From NCBI GenBank assembly GCA_031401675.1, contig JANNRR010000037.1, positions 1 through 53,401 of the forward strand: a DNA stretch of 53,401 nucleotides. The letters run 5' to 3'. Origin of the DNA: JANNRR01 sp031401675. Lineage in GTDB: Bacteria > Pseudomonadota > Alphaproteobacteria > Rhodobacterales > Rhodobacteraceae. Below the pieces are notes generated by a model that did no database searches, was not told the DNA's origin, and saw only the letters and a program-made list of their open reading frames with translations. A program made the translations under genes and the position numbers. Within the stretch, counting starts at the first letter, position 1. Each line of letters starts with the position of its first letter. Below, one piece after another: positions 1-9,035 of this stretch.

Positions 1-677
1 GCCTGGCCGGCGCCGGGGACGACATCATCGAGTTGGGAAAGCAGTACACTGACCCGATGGCGGACGGGCCGACGATCCAGCTGGCCGGGCAGCGGGCGCT
101 GGATGGCGGGCAGACGCTGGAAAAGACGCTGCAGATGGCCCGCGATTTCCGTTTGGTCGATCAGTCTACGCCGATTGTGATGATGGGCTATTACAACCCG
201 ATCTTTTCGCGCGGTGTGCCCCGGTTTTTGGCGGACGCGATCGCCGCCGGAATCGACGGCCTGATTGTCGTGGACCTTCCGCCCGAGGAGGACGACGAAC
301 TGTGCATTCCGGCGCAGGCTGCCGGATTGAACTTCATCCGGCTGGCGACGCCGACCACCGATGCCAAGCGCCTGCCCAAGGTTCTGCAGAACACCTCGGG
401 GTTCGTCTACTACGTCTCGATCACTGGTATCACCGGCGCGGGCGCGGCCAGTGCCGGACTTGTCGCCCCGGAAGTGGCGGGGATCAAGGCGCAGACCGAT
501 CTGCCGGTCATTGTCGGTTTCGGCATATCAACCCCCGAGGCGGCACAGGCGATCGCCGCTGTCGCTGACGGTGCGGTCGTCGGGTCGGCGATCGTGGCGC
601 GCATCGGTGCTGGCGACACCCCCGCGCAAGTGCTGGATTTCGTGCGCGGGCTGGCGGACGGCGCGCACCGCGCCTGA
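1..677 (+). CDS. trpA: Tryptophan synthase alpha chain, 5' end missing
   Basis: TrpA cleaves indole-3-glycerol phosphate to indole and glyceraldehyde 3-phosphate and passes the indole to TrpB. The frame is open from base 3, so the N-terminus lies outside the window. Visible landmarks are the IIELG segment, whose Glu matches the catalytic Glu49 of E. coli TrpA, DPMADGPTIQ, whose second Asp matches Asp60, and the phosphate-binding end GFGIST...VGSAIV. Between the two catalytic residues the loop reads KQYTDP, where the family usually has a P-F-S/T-D-P type sequence. The next gene starts 17 bases downstream on the same strand. Identification is secure. Confidence 0.95.
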   Translation, partial: LAGAGDDIIELGKQYTDPMADGPTIQLAGQRALDGGQTLEKTLQMARDFRLVDQSTPIVMMGYYNPIFSRGVPRFLADAIAAGIDGLIVVDLPPEEDDELCIPAQAAGLNFIRLATPTTDAKRLPKVLQNTSGFVYYVSITGITGAGAASAGLVAPEVAGIKAQTDLPVIVGFGISTPEAAQAIAAVADGAVVGSAIVARIGAGDTPAQVLDFVRGLADGAHRA

Positions 678-694
678 CCTGAACGGAGGCGACA

Positions 695-1657
695 ATGAGC
701 GACCCGTACTTTCACCCGGTATCCGGCCTTGACCTGCCGCGCTTTGCCGGCATTCCCACTTTCATGCGGTTGCCGCATGTCGGTCTGGATGATCCGCGCC
801 TGAGCCAGGTACAGATCGGCCTGATCGGCGCGCCCTGGGACGGCGGCACCACCAACCGCCCCGGCCCGCGTCATGGGCCGCGCCAGTTGCGCGATCTGTC
901 CACCATGATCCGGGCCGAAAATGGCTCGACACGTGTTCGCCCGTTCGAGCTCTCCGCATGCGCCGATCTGGGCGATGTTGCCCCCAACCCCGCCGATCTG
1001 CACGACAGTCTGGCCCGGATGACCGCATTTTATGACCGGGTCGTGGCGGCGCGCATCCTGCCGTTGACCGCTGGGGGCGATCATCTGTGCACCCTGCCGA
1101 TCCTGCGCAGCCTTGCCCGCAGCGCCCCGCTTGGGTTGATCCACTTCGACAGCCACACCGACCTGTTCGACAGCTATTTCAACGGCAGCAAATTCACGCA
1201 CGGCACCCCGTTCCGCCGCGCGGTGGAAGAGGGGCTGCTGGACCCGAAACGGATGATCCAGATCGGCATCCGCGGCTCCGCCTACGACACCGACGACCTC
1301 GATTTCGCCAAAGCTGTCGGCATCACCATCATTGGCATTGACGCCCTTCATGCGCGCGGCGTGGCCGATGTGATGGCCGAGGCGCGGGCCGTCGCCGGAA
1401 CCGGTGACACCTATGTCAGCTATGACATCGACTTCATCGACCCCGCCTTTGCACCGGGCACCGGCACGCCCGAGGTGGGCGGCCCGAACAGCTATCAGGC
1501 ATTGCAGGTGGTCCGGGCGCTGACCGGCGTGAAGATCGTCGGGGCCGATCTGGTCGAGGTTTCGCCGCCGTTCGATCAGACCGGAGGCACGGCGTTTCTT
1601 GGCGTTTCGGTGATGTTCGAGTTGCTGTGCCTGATGGCACTGCAGGTCAATCCCTGA
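695..1657 (+). CDS. Ureohydrolase of the agmatinase/guanidinobutyrase family
   Basis: This 320-residue protein should hydrolyse a guanidino compound to an amine plus urea using a dinuclear Mn (or Ni) centre. The metal ligands are visible as GGDH (about residue 128), DSHTD (about 151-155) and YDIDFIDP (about 250). The N-terminal stretch LPRFAGIPTFMRLPHV and the end DLVEVSPPFDQTGGTAFLG look more like Pseudomonas guanidinobutyrase/guanidinopropionase than E. coli agmatinase. The substrate cannot be fixed from sequence: agmatine, guanidinobutyrate, guanidinopropionate or guanidine are all possible. It follows trpA at 17 bases with an AACGGAGGCG ribosome-binding site. No polyamine gene is nearby, so context does not help. 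Confidence 0.88.
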   Translation: MSDPYFHPVSGLDLPRFAGIPTFMRLPHVGLDDPRLSQVQIGLIGAPWDGGTTNRPGPRHGPRQLRDLSTMIRAENGSTRVRPFELSACADLGDVAPNPADLHDSLARMTAFYDRVVAARILPLTAGGDHLCTLPILRSLARSAPLGLIHFDSHTDLFDSYFNGSKFTHGTPFRRAVEEGLLDPKRMIQIGIRGSAYDTDDLDFAKAVGITIIGIDALHARGVADVMAEARAVAGTGDTYVSYDIDFIDPAFAPGTGTPEVGGPNSYQALQVVRALTGVKIVGADLVEVSPPFDQTGGTAFLGVSVMFELLCLMALQVNP

Positions 1658-1687
1658 CGTTCAGACCCAGAGGTCAGGCCCCGACGC

Positions 1688-2263
1688 TCACGCACGTCCC
1701 GCCGTTGGCGACAGGCTGAGCGGGTCGACGCCCAGGGATTTCAATGCCCATCCCCATTTACGGGCATCGGCCCCGGAAAACACGATGTCGGGACTGGCTT
1801 CGCAGGTCAGCCAGCCATTGTGTGCAATCTCGCGTTCCAACTGCCCTGGCCCCCAACCGGAATAGCCAAGGGCCAGCAAAGACGCCTCGGGGCCTTCGCC
1901 GCGTGCGATATGTTCCAGAACATCCAGCGTCGCGGTCATGCCGAAGCGGTCATCGACCTGCAACGTCGCGCGGTTGCCGACATAGTCGGCCGAATGCAGC
2001 ACGAAGCCACGGCCATTCTCGACCGGCCCGCCAAAATGCACACGGATATCCTGGCCGCCGGGCCCAGGGGCGATCTTCAGCTGTTCCAGCAGCCGGTTGA
2101 ACGTCAGTTCCGGGCGGGGTTTGTTGACGATCAGACCCATGGCGCCTTCTTCGGAGTGGGCGCACAGGTAGATCACGCTGCGTTCGAACCGCTGATCCCC
2201 CATGCCCGGCATGGCGATCAACAGTTTGCCACAAAGGTTCAACGAGTCGCGCGCCGGATCCAT
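1688..2263 (-). CDS. YqgE/AlgH family protein (UPF0301)
   Basis: A 191-residue cytosolic protein of the YqgE/AlgH family, whose biochemical role is not established. Family marks are GKLLIAMPGMGDQRFERSVI near the N-terminus, GAMGLIVNKP, the FGGPV segment and LGYSGWGPGQLE. The frame is open much further upstream, but homology begins at MDPARDSLNLCGKLL, which sets the start at 2263 and gives the usual length of about 190 residues. It converges on the ureohydrolase gene and is divergent from the DsbD-N-like gene at 2375. Confidence 0.9.
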   Translation of the reverse strand: MDPARDSLNLCGKLLIAMPGMGDQRFERSVIYLCAHSEEGAMGLIVNKPRPELTFNRLLEQLKIAPGPGGQDIRVHFGGPVENGRGFVLHSADYVGNRATLQVDDRFGMTATLDVLEHIARGEGPEASLLALGYSGWGPGQLEREIAHNGWLTCEASPDIVFSGADARKWGWALKSLGVDPLSLSPTAGRA

Positions 2264-2374
2264 GTGCGCAGAATGGCGGCTCGGCTGGCAAGTGCAAGTG
2301 TGGCCGTTTGGCCCTTTGGGCGCCGTCGCCCAAAAGTGATTTCCCATCGGCCAGCCCCCGCCTATTGTCGCGCC

Positions 2375-3190
2375 ATGCAGACCCGAATCCTCGCGTTTAT
2401 CCTGCTTGCGCTGCCCCTCGGGCTTTCCCGGCCCGCTCCAGCACAGACCCTTGACCTTGCCGATATCATCTCGGCACAAATCCGGCCCGGTTGGACGACG
2501 GCGCAAGGCACGCGGATTGCAGCGCTGCACCTTACGCTGGCCCCACATTGGAAGACCTACTGGCGGGCACCGGGCGACAGCGGCATCCCACCGTATTTCG
2601 ACCTGAGTGGTTCGACCAACATCGCCAGCATGACGATCCACTGGCCTCGCCCCGAGGTGTTCGACCTGAACGGGCTGCAGACCATCGGTTACAGCAGCGA
2701 ACTGGTGCTGCCGCTGGAGTTTGCTCCGGTAACCGCAGGTCAGGCGATGGCGCTGGTGGCAGAGGTCAATCTCGGGGTCTGCGAAAACGTCTGTGTGCCG
2801 GTCATGCTGAACCTGGCCGCTGATCTGGTGGCAGGTGCTGCACAAGACCCGCTGATCGTCGCTGCCCTTGCCGATCAGCCGGCGCCGGCGCGGACTGCAG
2901 GCCTGACCGGGGTCCGCTGTACGGTGGAGCCGATCGAGGACGGCCTGCGGTTGAGCGCGACGCTGACGCTTCCCGCTGTTGGTGCCTTGGAGGTGGGCGT
3001 GGTCGAACTGGCCGACGCGTCTATCTGGGTTTCTGCCGCGGAAACCACCCGCAACGGCAATGAAATCACGCTGGTCAGCGATCTGGTGCCGCCAGCCGGA
3101 GCCCCCTTCGCACTGGATCGCTCGATGGTGCGGCTGACCATTCTGGGCGGCGACCGGGCCGTCGATCTGTCAGGCTGCCCGGCCGGGTAG
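2375..3190 (+). CDS. DsbD N-terminal-domain-like periplasmic protein
   Basis: A 271-residue protein with a signal peptide (ILAFILLALPLGLSRPAPAQ) and homology to the periplasmic N-terminal domain of DsbD/ScsB thiol-disulfide reductases. The Cys pair is visible as GVCENVCVPV at about residue 136. Unlike full DsbD there is no membrane electron-transfer domain and no C-terminal thioredoxin domain, so any redox role needs an outside partner such as a CcdA-type protein. The start at 2375 is chosen for the signal peptide; no strong ribosome-binding site precedes it. The stop codon lies in a 13-base tandem duplication. The family call is fairly sure, the role is inferred. Confidence 0.78.
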   Translation: MQTRILAFILLALPLGLSRPAPAQTLDLADIISAQIRPGWTTAQGTRIAALHLTLAPHWKTYWRAPGDSGIPPYFDLSGSTNIASMTIHWPRPEVFDLNGLQTIGYSSELVLPLEFAPVTAGQAMALVAEVNLGVCENVCVPVMLNLAADLVAGAAQDPLIVAALADQPAPARTAGLTGVRCTVEPIEDGLRLSATLTLPAVGALEVGVVELADASIWVSAAETTRNGNEITLVSDLVPPAGAPFALDRSMVRLTILGGDRAVDLSGCPAG

Positions 3191-3207
3191 GTCAGCCGGG
3201 TAGGTCG
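3182..3207 (+). repeat. 13-base tandem duplication across a stop codon
   Basis: GCCGGGTAGGTCA is followed at once by GCCGGGTAGGTCG. The first copy carries the TAG stop of the DsbD-N-like gene. It is probably a slippage duplication with no known function. Confidence 0.6.
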
Positions 3208-3280
3208 GCTGATGCGCCGGAAAGATCTTACAAGCCGGTGTCCAGCGATCTTCACGGCATCTGACGGACCGGACAAGGCC

Positions 3281-6200
3281 TCAGCCTGCCCTGCGGCGCA
3301 GAACCACGGCCCCGAACACATATCCCAGCAGCGCCAGCAGCGCCGCCCCGGCCACGAACAGAGCCAGGGCCAGCGGCATCACTGACACCCCCTCTGGCAA
3401 CCGGCTTGCGACCGGGCCGGGCAGGCGTCCGGTCAGCATGGCGGGGCCAAGGGTGGCTGCAAACAGCCCGGCCATGGCCAGCGCCACCCCACGGCTGATG
3501 CCCCGCAACCGCTGCGCCGGGTGACGCGACCAAAGCGCCCGCCGGGCCGACGCTATATGCCGCGATACGTCGAACTGAATGGCCATCACCGCCGGCACAA
3601 CCAACAGCACGATGAACATCCCGAAACCAAGCCCGTAGACCAGCGTGATGACCGAGGGTTTCAGGAACGCCGCCTGACTGCTGTCCTCGTACAGCAGGGG
3701 CGCAATCCCCAGAACCGTTGTCAAGGTGGTCAGCAGAATCGGGCGCAGCCGGTCGGTCGCGCCGTCGATGATCGCCCGGTGCAGCCCGCGCCGGGGGGTG
3801 TATTCATCGACCGTGGACACCAGCACGATGGAATCGTTGATGATGATCCCGCTCATCCCGATCATCGCCACAACGGTGAACATCGACAGCGGCACATCCC
3901 AGACCCAGTGCCCCCAGATCACGCCCACCGCACCGAACGGGATCACCGACATCACCACCAGCGGCCGCATCCAGCTGGCAAACATCCAGGCCAACACCAG
4001 ATAGATGCCCAGCAGGCTGAGCAGGAACCCGAAAAGCGCGTCGTTCAGAAAGGTATCCTCCTGCTCCGCCAGCCCCGATTGCTCGGTGGCCACGCCGTAT
4101 TCGCTTTCGATCGCGGGCAGGATTGTATCGGCCAGCCGCGCGGAAACCTCGGCTGCCCGCGCCGGATCATCCTCGGACAGGTCGCCGCTGACCGTCACCA
4201 GCCGCAGGCCATTTTCACGCCGAACAGTCGAAAAGCTGGATTTGGTCTGAACCGTCACGATGTCGGCCAGCGGCACATATTGCCCGGCCGGGGATCGCAA
4301 CAGCGTGTTGTCCAGAAAATCCGCCCGCCGCTCGTCGGGGCGCAGTTCAACGCGGATGGTCGCCGACCTTGGGCCATCCGGATAGGCCGCCGCCTCGATC
4401 CCGTTCAACCGGTTGCGTAGATCAAGCCCAAGTGCGTCGATGGTGAACCCCAGTGCCTTGCCCTGCGGCGTCAGTTCCAGCACCATTTCATCCTTGTCAT
4501 AGGCCAGACTATCTTCCAGCCCCGACACTTCAGGATAGATGGCCAGCGCCTGTTTCAACCCCTCGGCCGCCTGTTTCAGCCGCTCTGTCGAGGCGCCATA
4601 AAGCCGGACCGACAACGAATCGCCGCCGGGGCCCGAGCGAAAGCCGCGAAAGCTCAGCTCTTCCAGCATCGGGACCGGGCGCACCGCCTCTTGCAGGGCA
4701 CTCACAAATTCAGAACTGCTGTAGGGACGCAGGTCGGGGTCGATCAACTCGATGGCAATCGATCCAAGCAGGCTGGGGTCCTTGGCATCGGCCCCAGACA
4801 ACCCGCGCCCCGAGCTGCCGCCAACCTCGGCAATGGCGTAATCCACCGGGTTCAGGCCAAATTCGGTCTCGTAGCGCGCCCCAAGCTCTGCCACCGCCCG
4901 CTGAACCTCGCGCATCATGGCCATGGTGTCGTCGCGGTCCGCACCCGGCAGCATCGAAAAGTTGCCGGACACCGAACCCTCTTCGGGCGCATTGAAGAAC
5001 CGCCACTGCACATCGCCCCGGATGAAGGCTGCCGCCATCAGGCACCACAACAGCACCGCCGCCGCCACCACCGGATACCTTGCCCAAACCACGGCACGCA
5101 TCAGGGGTCGAAACAGCCAGAGCCGGAACCAGTCCAGCCCGCGGTTGCTCGTCCGGCTGGGCAGGTCGTACCAGCGGGGCCGTGCCGAATCCTCCAGCGC
5201 ATGCGCCATGTGGTTGGGCATGATGATGAAGCTTTCGATCATCGAGGCCACCAGCACCGCCAGCACCGTCAACGGAATATCGAGGATCAGCCCGCCGAAC
5301 TGTCCACTAAGGGCTGTCAGACCCAGAAACGCGATCACCGTGGTGACAGTGGCCGAAAACACAGGCCCCGCCATCCGGATCGCCGAACGTTCGGCAGCCT
5401 GCTGCGGGGTTTCGCCCAGTGTCCGCACCCTGTAATCGGCATGTTCGCCGACCACGATGGCGTCATCCACCACGATCCCGACCGTGATGATCAGTGCAAA
5501 GATGCTGATCATGTTGATCGTCAGACCCATCAGATGCATCGCCGCCAGAGCGGCCAACAGCGATACCGGAATACCTGCCGCCACCCAAAAAGCGGTCCGG
5601 GCGTTCAGAAACAGGAACAACAACAACAGCACCAGCCCCAGTCCGGTCAATTCATTGTCCAGAAGCAGCGTCAGGCGCGCCGAGATATCTTCGGCCCGGC
5701 TGCGGATCAGGTCCATCGTGACGCCGTCAGGCAGCGTCGTCTGCAAGTCGGCGGTCACCTTTTCGACCGTGGCCTGAATGCCGATGGCGTCGCCCTGGTC
5801 GTTGCGATCCACACGCACGGTGATCGCCGGATTGTCCCCGACAAAGGCGGCGCGGCTGCGGTCGATGCCTTCGACCCGCACCTCGGCCACGTCGCCGACC
5901 GTCAGTTTGGCCCCGCCAGGGTCATTGCGCAGCACCACGGCGGCGATTTCCTCGGCACTGCGCTTGGCGATGCCGGTGCGCAGCCGCGCCGCGCCGTCGC
6001 CCAGTTCGCCTGCCGGATCGGCCGCAGCTTCGGCGCCGATAGCGCGGGCAATTTCTGCCATGGTGACATCGTGGCGGATCAGTGCGGCCGACGTCACTTC
6101 CACAACCGTTTGTGGCGCAGCCACGCCCTGGATCGTGGTGCGGCTGATCCCCTCAGCAAACAGCCGTACCACGAACTCATCGGCGAACCGGCCCAGCTGA

Positions 6201-6721
6201 TCCACCGAAACCGGTCCGGTAATCACCACATCGGTCACCCGGTCGCGCCAGTTGCTCCGCCGCACCACCGGCTCTTCGGCCCCGTCGGGCAAAGTGCCCG
6301 CCGCCGCGACCGCTGACTGCACATCTTCGGCGGCGCGGGTCATGTTCCAGCCGGGCTCGAACCCCAGGTCGATCACCGCGCGGCCTTCGGTAGCGCGGGC
6401 CCCGGATTCCACGACACCTTCGACCGCCAGCAGCGCCGGCTCCAGCACCTGCACCACGGCGCTGTCGACATCCTCGGCCCCGGCCCCGGGCCAGACGACG
6501 GACACCGAGACTTCCTCGATGATCACATCCGGGTAGAACTGGCTGCGCATTTGCGGAATGGTGGCAAACCCCGCCACCACCATGATCAGCATCACCAGAT
6601 TTGCTGCGGTGCGATGCCGCGCGAAGTACGCCAGAATGCCGACGGCACGACTGTCGCGCGCCACCCACCGTGCCTCGGCATCAGGGTCGTCTGGACCAGC
6701 GCTGGCCGGATCGCGGGACAT
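3281..6721 (-). CDS. RND efflux transporter permease (AcrB family)
   Basis: A 1146-residue inner-membrane proton-driven exporter, slightly long for the family because of an N-terminal tail of about 30 residues and an added C-terminal hydrophobic region. Two homologous halves each have an N-terminal TM helix, a large periplasmic porter domain and a helix bundle. The TM4 acidic pair is present (GIVVDDAIVVGEH). In TM10 the Lys of AcrB is not found: the segment reads GIIINDSIVLV, as in a common RND subgroup, so proton relay probably differs from AcrB. It follows the adaptor gene at 5 bases in one operon. No outer-membrane factor gene is adjacent. Substrate unknown. Confidence 0.93.
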   Translation of the reverse strand: MSRDPASAGPDDPDAEARWVARDSRAVGILAYFARHRTAANLVMLIMVVAGFATIPQMRSQFYPDVIIEEVSVSVVWPGAGAEDVDSAVVQVLEPALLAVEGVVESGARATEGRAVIDLGFEPGWNMTRAAEDVQSAVAAAGTLPDGAEEPVVRRSNWRDRVTDVVITGPVSVDQLGRFADEFVVRLFAEGISRTTIQGVAAPQTVVEVTSAALIRHDVTMAEIARAIGAEAAADPAGELGDGAARLRTGIAKRSAEEIAAVVLRNDPGGAKLTVGDVAEVRVEGIDRSRAAFVGDNPAITVRVDRNDQGDAIGIQATVEKVTADLQTTLPDGVTMDLIRSRAEDISARLTLLLDNELTGLGLVLLLLFLFLNARTAFWVAAGIPVSLLAALAAMHLMGLTINMISIFALIITVGIVVDDAIVVGEHADYRVRTLGETPQQAAERSAIRMAGPVFSATVTTVIAFLGLTALSGQFGGLILDIPLTVLAVLVASMIESFIIMPNHMAHALEDSARPRWYDLPSRTSNRGLDWFRLWLFRPLMRAVVWARYPVVAAAVLLWCLMAAAFIRGDVQWRFFNAPEEGSVSGNFSMLPGADRDDTMAMMREVQRAVAELGARYETEFGLNPVDYAIAEVGGSSGRGLSGADAKDPSLLGSIAIELIDPDLRPYSSSEFVSALQEAVRPVPMLEELSFRGFRSGPGGDSLSVRLYGASTERLKQAAEGLKQALAIYPEVSGLEDSLAYDKDEMVLELTPQGKALGFTIDALGLDLRNRLNGIEAAAYPDGPRSATIRVELRPDERRADFLDNTLLRSPAGQYVPLADIVTVQTKSSFSTVRRENGLRLVTVSGDLSEDDPARAAEVSARLADTILPAIESEYGVATEQSGLAEQEDTFLNDALFGFLLSLLGIYLVLAWMFASWMRPLVVMSVIPFGAVGVIWGHWVWDVPLSMFTVVAMIGMSGIIINDSIVLVSTVDEYTPRRGLHRAIIDGATDRLRPILLTTLTTVLGIAPLLYEDSSQAAFLKPSVITLVYGLGFGMFIVLLVVPAVMAIQFDVSRHIASARRALWSRHPAQRLRGISRGVALAMAGLFAATLGPAMLTGRLPGPVASRLPEGVSVMPLALALFVAGAALLALLGYVFGAVVLRRRAG

Positions 6722-6726
6722 ACCCC

Positions 6727-8196
6727 CTATCCCCCCATCCGCGATTCAAGCCGGGCAATCACATCGGCTGGCACCATGTCCAGCTTCAGCGCCGCCAGAG
6801 CCCTGGCCTTGGCTTCGGCGGGCATCCGGTCGCTGGCCTCGACAAAGGCCACCAGTTCCGCCCGCCGTTCGGCCGTCAACGTAACCATCTTCGACTTGGC
6901 CGATGCCACTGCATCCGCCGTTGCCGCCCCTGGCCGCTGCGGCTCGATCCTGATCCCGGCACCCAAGAGCGGCGTGCGTTCGGCCACCACTTCACGGCCG
7001 GCCAAAGCCGCAGCCCGGACGATTACCGCGTCACCTTGGCGGCGCAGAACCTCTACCCCGGCCAGTTCCAGCCTGTCGCCCTCGCCCAGCACCAGAACTT
7101 GACTATCCGCCCCGACGGCAGCCGCAGGCAGCAGGGCCACATCGGCAATCGGCGGTTCGACAATCCAGACTGTCACGAAATCGCCGGGCCGGAACCCGCG
7201 CGCCTGATCCAGTCGGGCATAGATCAGCCGTCCGGTCTGACCCTCGCCGACCGCAGCACCAACCCGGCTGAGCGTTCCGGTGGTGGCAATCCCCGCTCCC
7301 TGAACCTCCAGCCCGATACGGATCTGCGCCGGCACCAGCGCGCCCGCTTCGTCCAGAAGTCGGACATATTGGTTGTTCGACAGCCGGAATGACACTTCCA
7401 GCGCCTCGGGATCGACGATTTGCCCCAGCTTTTCGCCCGCCGAAACGATCCCACCGGCCACAACCGAAACCCCGGCAAGGGTCCCGCCGAATTCTGCGCG
7501 CAACTCGGTATCGGCCAGCGCCCGCTCGGCCTCGGCCAGCTCGATTCGTCGCCGCGCCAGCGCCGTTCCAGCCTGATCCAGCCGCGCCTCGGCCTGCGCC
7601 AGACGCGAGCGGGCCGACAGCACCGACTGACCCGACGCCGACAGCGTCAGCTCCGCTTCCTGTACCGCCGCCTCGGTTCCGGCCCCGCGTGTCAGCAAAT
7701 TGCGCTGCCGGTCAAGCGCCTGTTCTCGAAGCGCCGCCTGCGCCGTTGCCGCCGTCAATTCATCGCGCGCCAGCAGAATTGCGCTTGCCGCCTCGCGCTG
7801 TTCGGCCAGGGTGGCTGCCAGATCGCTGGCCGCCAGGTCACGCCGGGCCGTTGCATCGGCCGGATCGATGCGCAGCAGCATCTGCCCTGCCCGCACCTCG
7901 GCGCCATCTTCGAAGCCTTCGGCCAATTCGATTACATTGCCGCCAGCCGGGGCCCGAAGCTCCAGCAGCCGCCGGCTGCGCACTTCACCAAAGGCAGTCA
8001 GTTCCGGCGTGATGGTCTGCGGCGTTACCAGCACCACGTTGGCCGCAAACATCCGCTCCCGCGAAGGGCCGCCGCGCTCGGGCTCGGCCATTGCCAGTTG
8101 CACGGCGGTTCTGACTGCCTGCGCTGCCCACGCGAGCAGGCCGAGCGTCAGGGCCAGCAGAAACAGGCCGGTCAGGCTCTGTCGCAAGAATCGCAT
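6727..8196 (-). CDS. RND periplasmic adaptor (membrane fusion protein)
   Basis: A 489-residue HlyD/AcrA-type adaptor linking the RND pump to an outer-membrane channel. Order of parts: an N-terminal hydrophobic anchor (LTGLFLLALTLGLLAWAAQAV), a first lipoyl half (LRAPAGGNVIEL), a long Ala/Glu/Arg-rich coiled-coil hairpin at about residues 120-230, the second lipoyl half (GGTLAGVSVVAGGIVSAG), then beta-barrel and membrane-proximal domains. After the barrel comes an unusual tail of about 75 residues rich in Ala, Arg and Lys (around VTLTAERRAELVAFVEA), predicted helical and of unknown use. It is first in the operon. The 293 bases between it and moaB should hold its promoter, but I see no convincing -35/-10 pair, only a 12-base palindrome GGACCATGGTCC at 8288-8299. 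Confidence 0.92.
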   Translation of the reverse strand: MRFLRQSLTGLFLLALTLGLLAWAAQAVRTAVQLAMAEPERGGPSRERMFAANVVLVTPQTITPELTAFGEVRSRRLLELRAPAGGNVIELAEGFEDGAEVRAGQMLLRIDPADATARRDLAASDLAATLAEQREAASAILLARDELTAATAQAALREQALDRQRNLLTRGAGTEAAVQEAELTLSASGQSVLSARSRLAQAEARLDQAGTALARRRIELAEAERALADTELRAEFGGTLAGVSVVAGGIVSAGEKLGQIVDPEALEVSFRLSNNQYVRLLDEAGALVPAQIRIGLEVQGAGIATTGTLSRVGAAVGEGQTGRLIYARLDQARGFRPGDFVTVWIVEPPIADVALLPAAAVGADSQVLVLGEGDRLELAGVEVLRRQGDAVIVRAAALAGREVVAERTPLLGAGIRIEPQRPGAATADAVASAKSKMVTLTAERRAELVAFVEASDRMPAEAKARALAALKLDMVPADVIARLESRMGG

Positions 8197-8489
8197 CGAA
8201 AGACGCCCTTTCCGGCTTTGCCCCGACGCATACCCTACGCCGGCGTCCCGCTGGCAGCAAAGTCAAAACACCGAGACCAAACGCCTTGGACCATGGTCCC
8301 GGCTTCAAGTGCCGACCGACCGATTTGCAACCGCTGCCTTTTGACATAGCTGTGAGGAACGTGGAGGAAAGAGGCGCAGCGCACTGACGCCACGCAGGCT
8401 AGGGAGCAACCATCGCCGGCTGGGCAATCGCAATCTCGACCCGGGCAAGACGGGGTCAGCTTGCCACCATTGCAACACGCGACGCGCCG

Positions 8490-9032
8490 TCATTTCCGCT
8501 GCCGGTGTTCCTCCAGCCGCGGAAAAATCTCGACGAAATTGCAGGGCTTGTGGCGGTAATCAAGCTGGTGGCGCAAGATATCGTCCCAGGCATCGCGGCA
8601 GGCACCCGGCGACCCCGGCAAGGCGAACAGATAGGTCCCCATCGCCACCCCGCCGCAAGCCCGGCTTTGCACCGCAGAAGTGCCGATCTTCTGCATGCTG
8701 ACGATGGTAAAGATCGTGCCGAACGCCTCGATCTCCTTCTCATAGACATCCCGGTGCGCCTCGACCGTCACATCCCGCCCGGTCAGGCCGGTGCCGCCGG
8801 TGGTCAGGATCACGTCGATGGTCGGATCGGCGCACCATTGCCGCAACTTGCCCGCGATCGTCGCCCGCTCGTCCGGCACGATCCCGCGTGCTGCCAGCAG
8901 GTGCCCGGCATCGGTCAACCGCTCGACCAGCGTGTCGCCGGATTTGTCGTCCGCCGCCGTCCTTGTATCCGAAACCGTCAGCACCGCGATCCGTACCGGC
9001 ACGAACGTCCGGGATTCATCAATCCGGTTCAT
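8490..9032 (-). CDS. moaB: Molybdenum cofactor biosynthesis protein MoaB/MogA type
   Basis: A 180-residue enzyme of the MoaB/MogA fold, which adenylylates molybdopterin before molybdate insertion. The signature is DVILTTGGTGLTGRDVTVEA at about residue 75-95, followed by PGSPGACRDAWDDIL near the end. The molybdopterin synthase genes moaE and moaD are also in the window (47234-47930) but at a separate locus. It is the last gene of a minus-strand run behind the DNA glycosylase and LysE exporter, 3 bases after the exporter. MoaB versus MogA cannot be separated with certainty here. Confidence 0.88.
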   Translation of the reverse strand: MNRIDESRTFVPVRIAVLTVSDTRTAADDKSGDTLVERLTDAGHLLAARGIVPDERATIAGKLRQWCADPTIDVILTTGGTGLTGRDVTVEAHRDVYEKEIEAFGTIFTIVSMQKIGTSAVQSRACGGVAMGTYLFALPGSPGACRDAWDDILRHQLDYRHKPCNFVEIFPRLEEHRQRK

Positions 9033-9035
9033 CTC

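Noticed and set aside
410..1351. Long open frame opposite trpA and the ureohydrolase
   Set aside because: It is the antisense of two well-identified genes and has no recognisable domain; GC-rich third positions keep such frames open.
4691..6316. 541-codon open frame opposite the RND permease
   Set aside because: His/Gln/Arg-rich composition typical of an antisense shadow in GC-rich DNA; the opposite strand encodes a clear RND protein.
8288..8299. 12-base palindrome GGACCATGGTCC as an operator of the RND operon
   Set aside because: Short palindromes of this kind are expected by chance in this much sequence, and no second copy or promoter context supports it.
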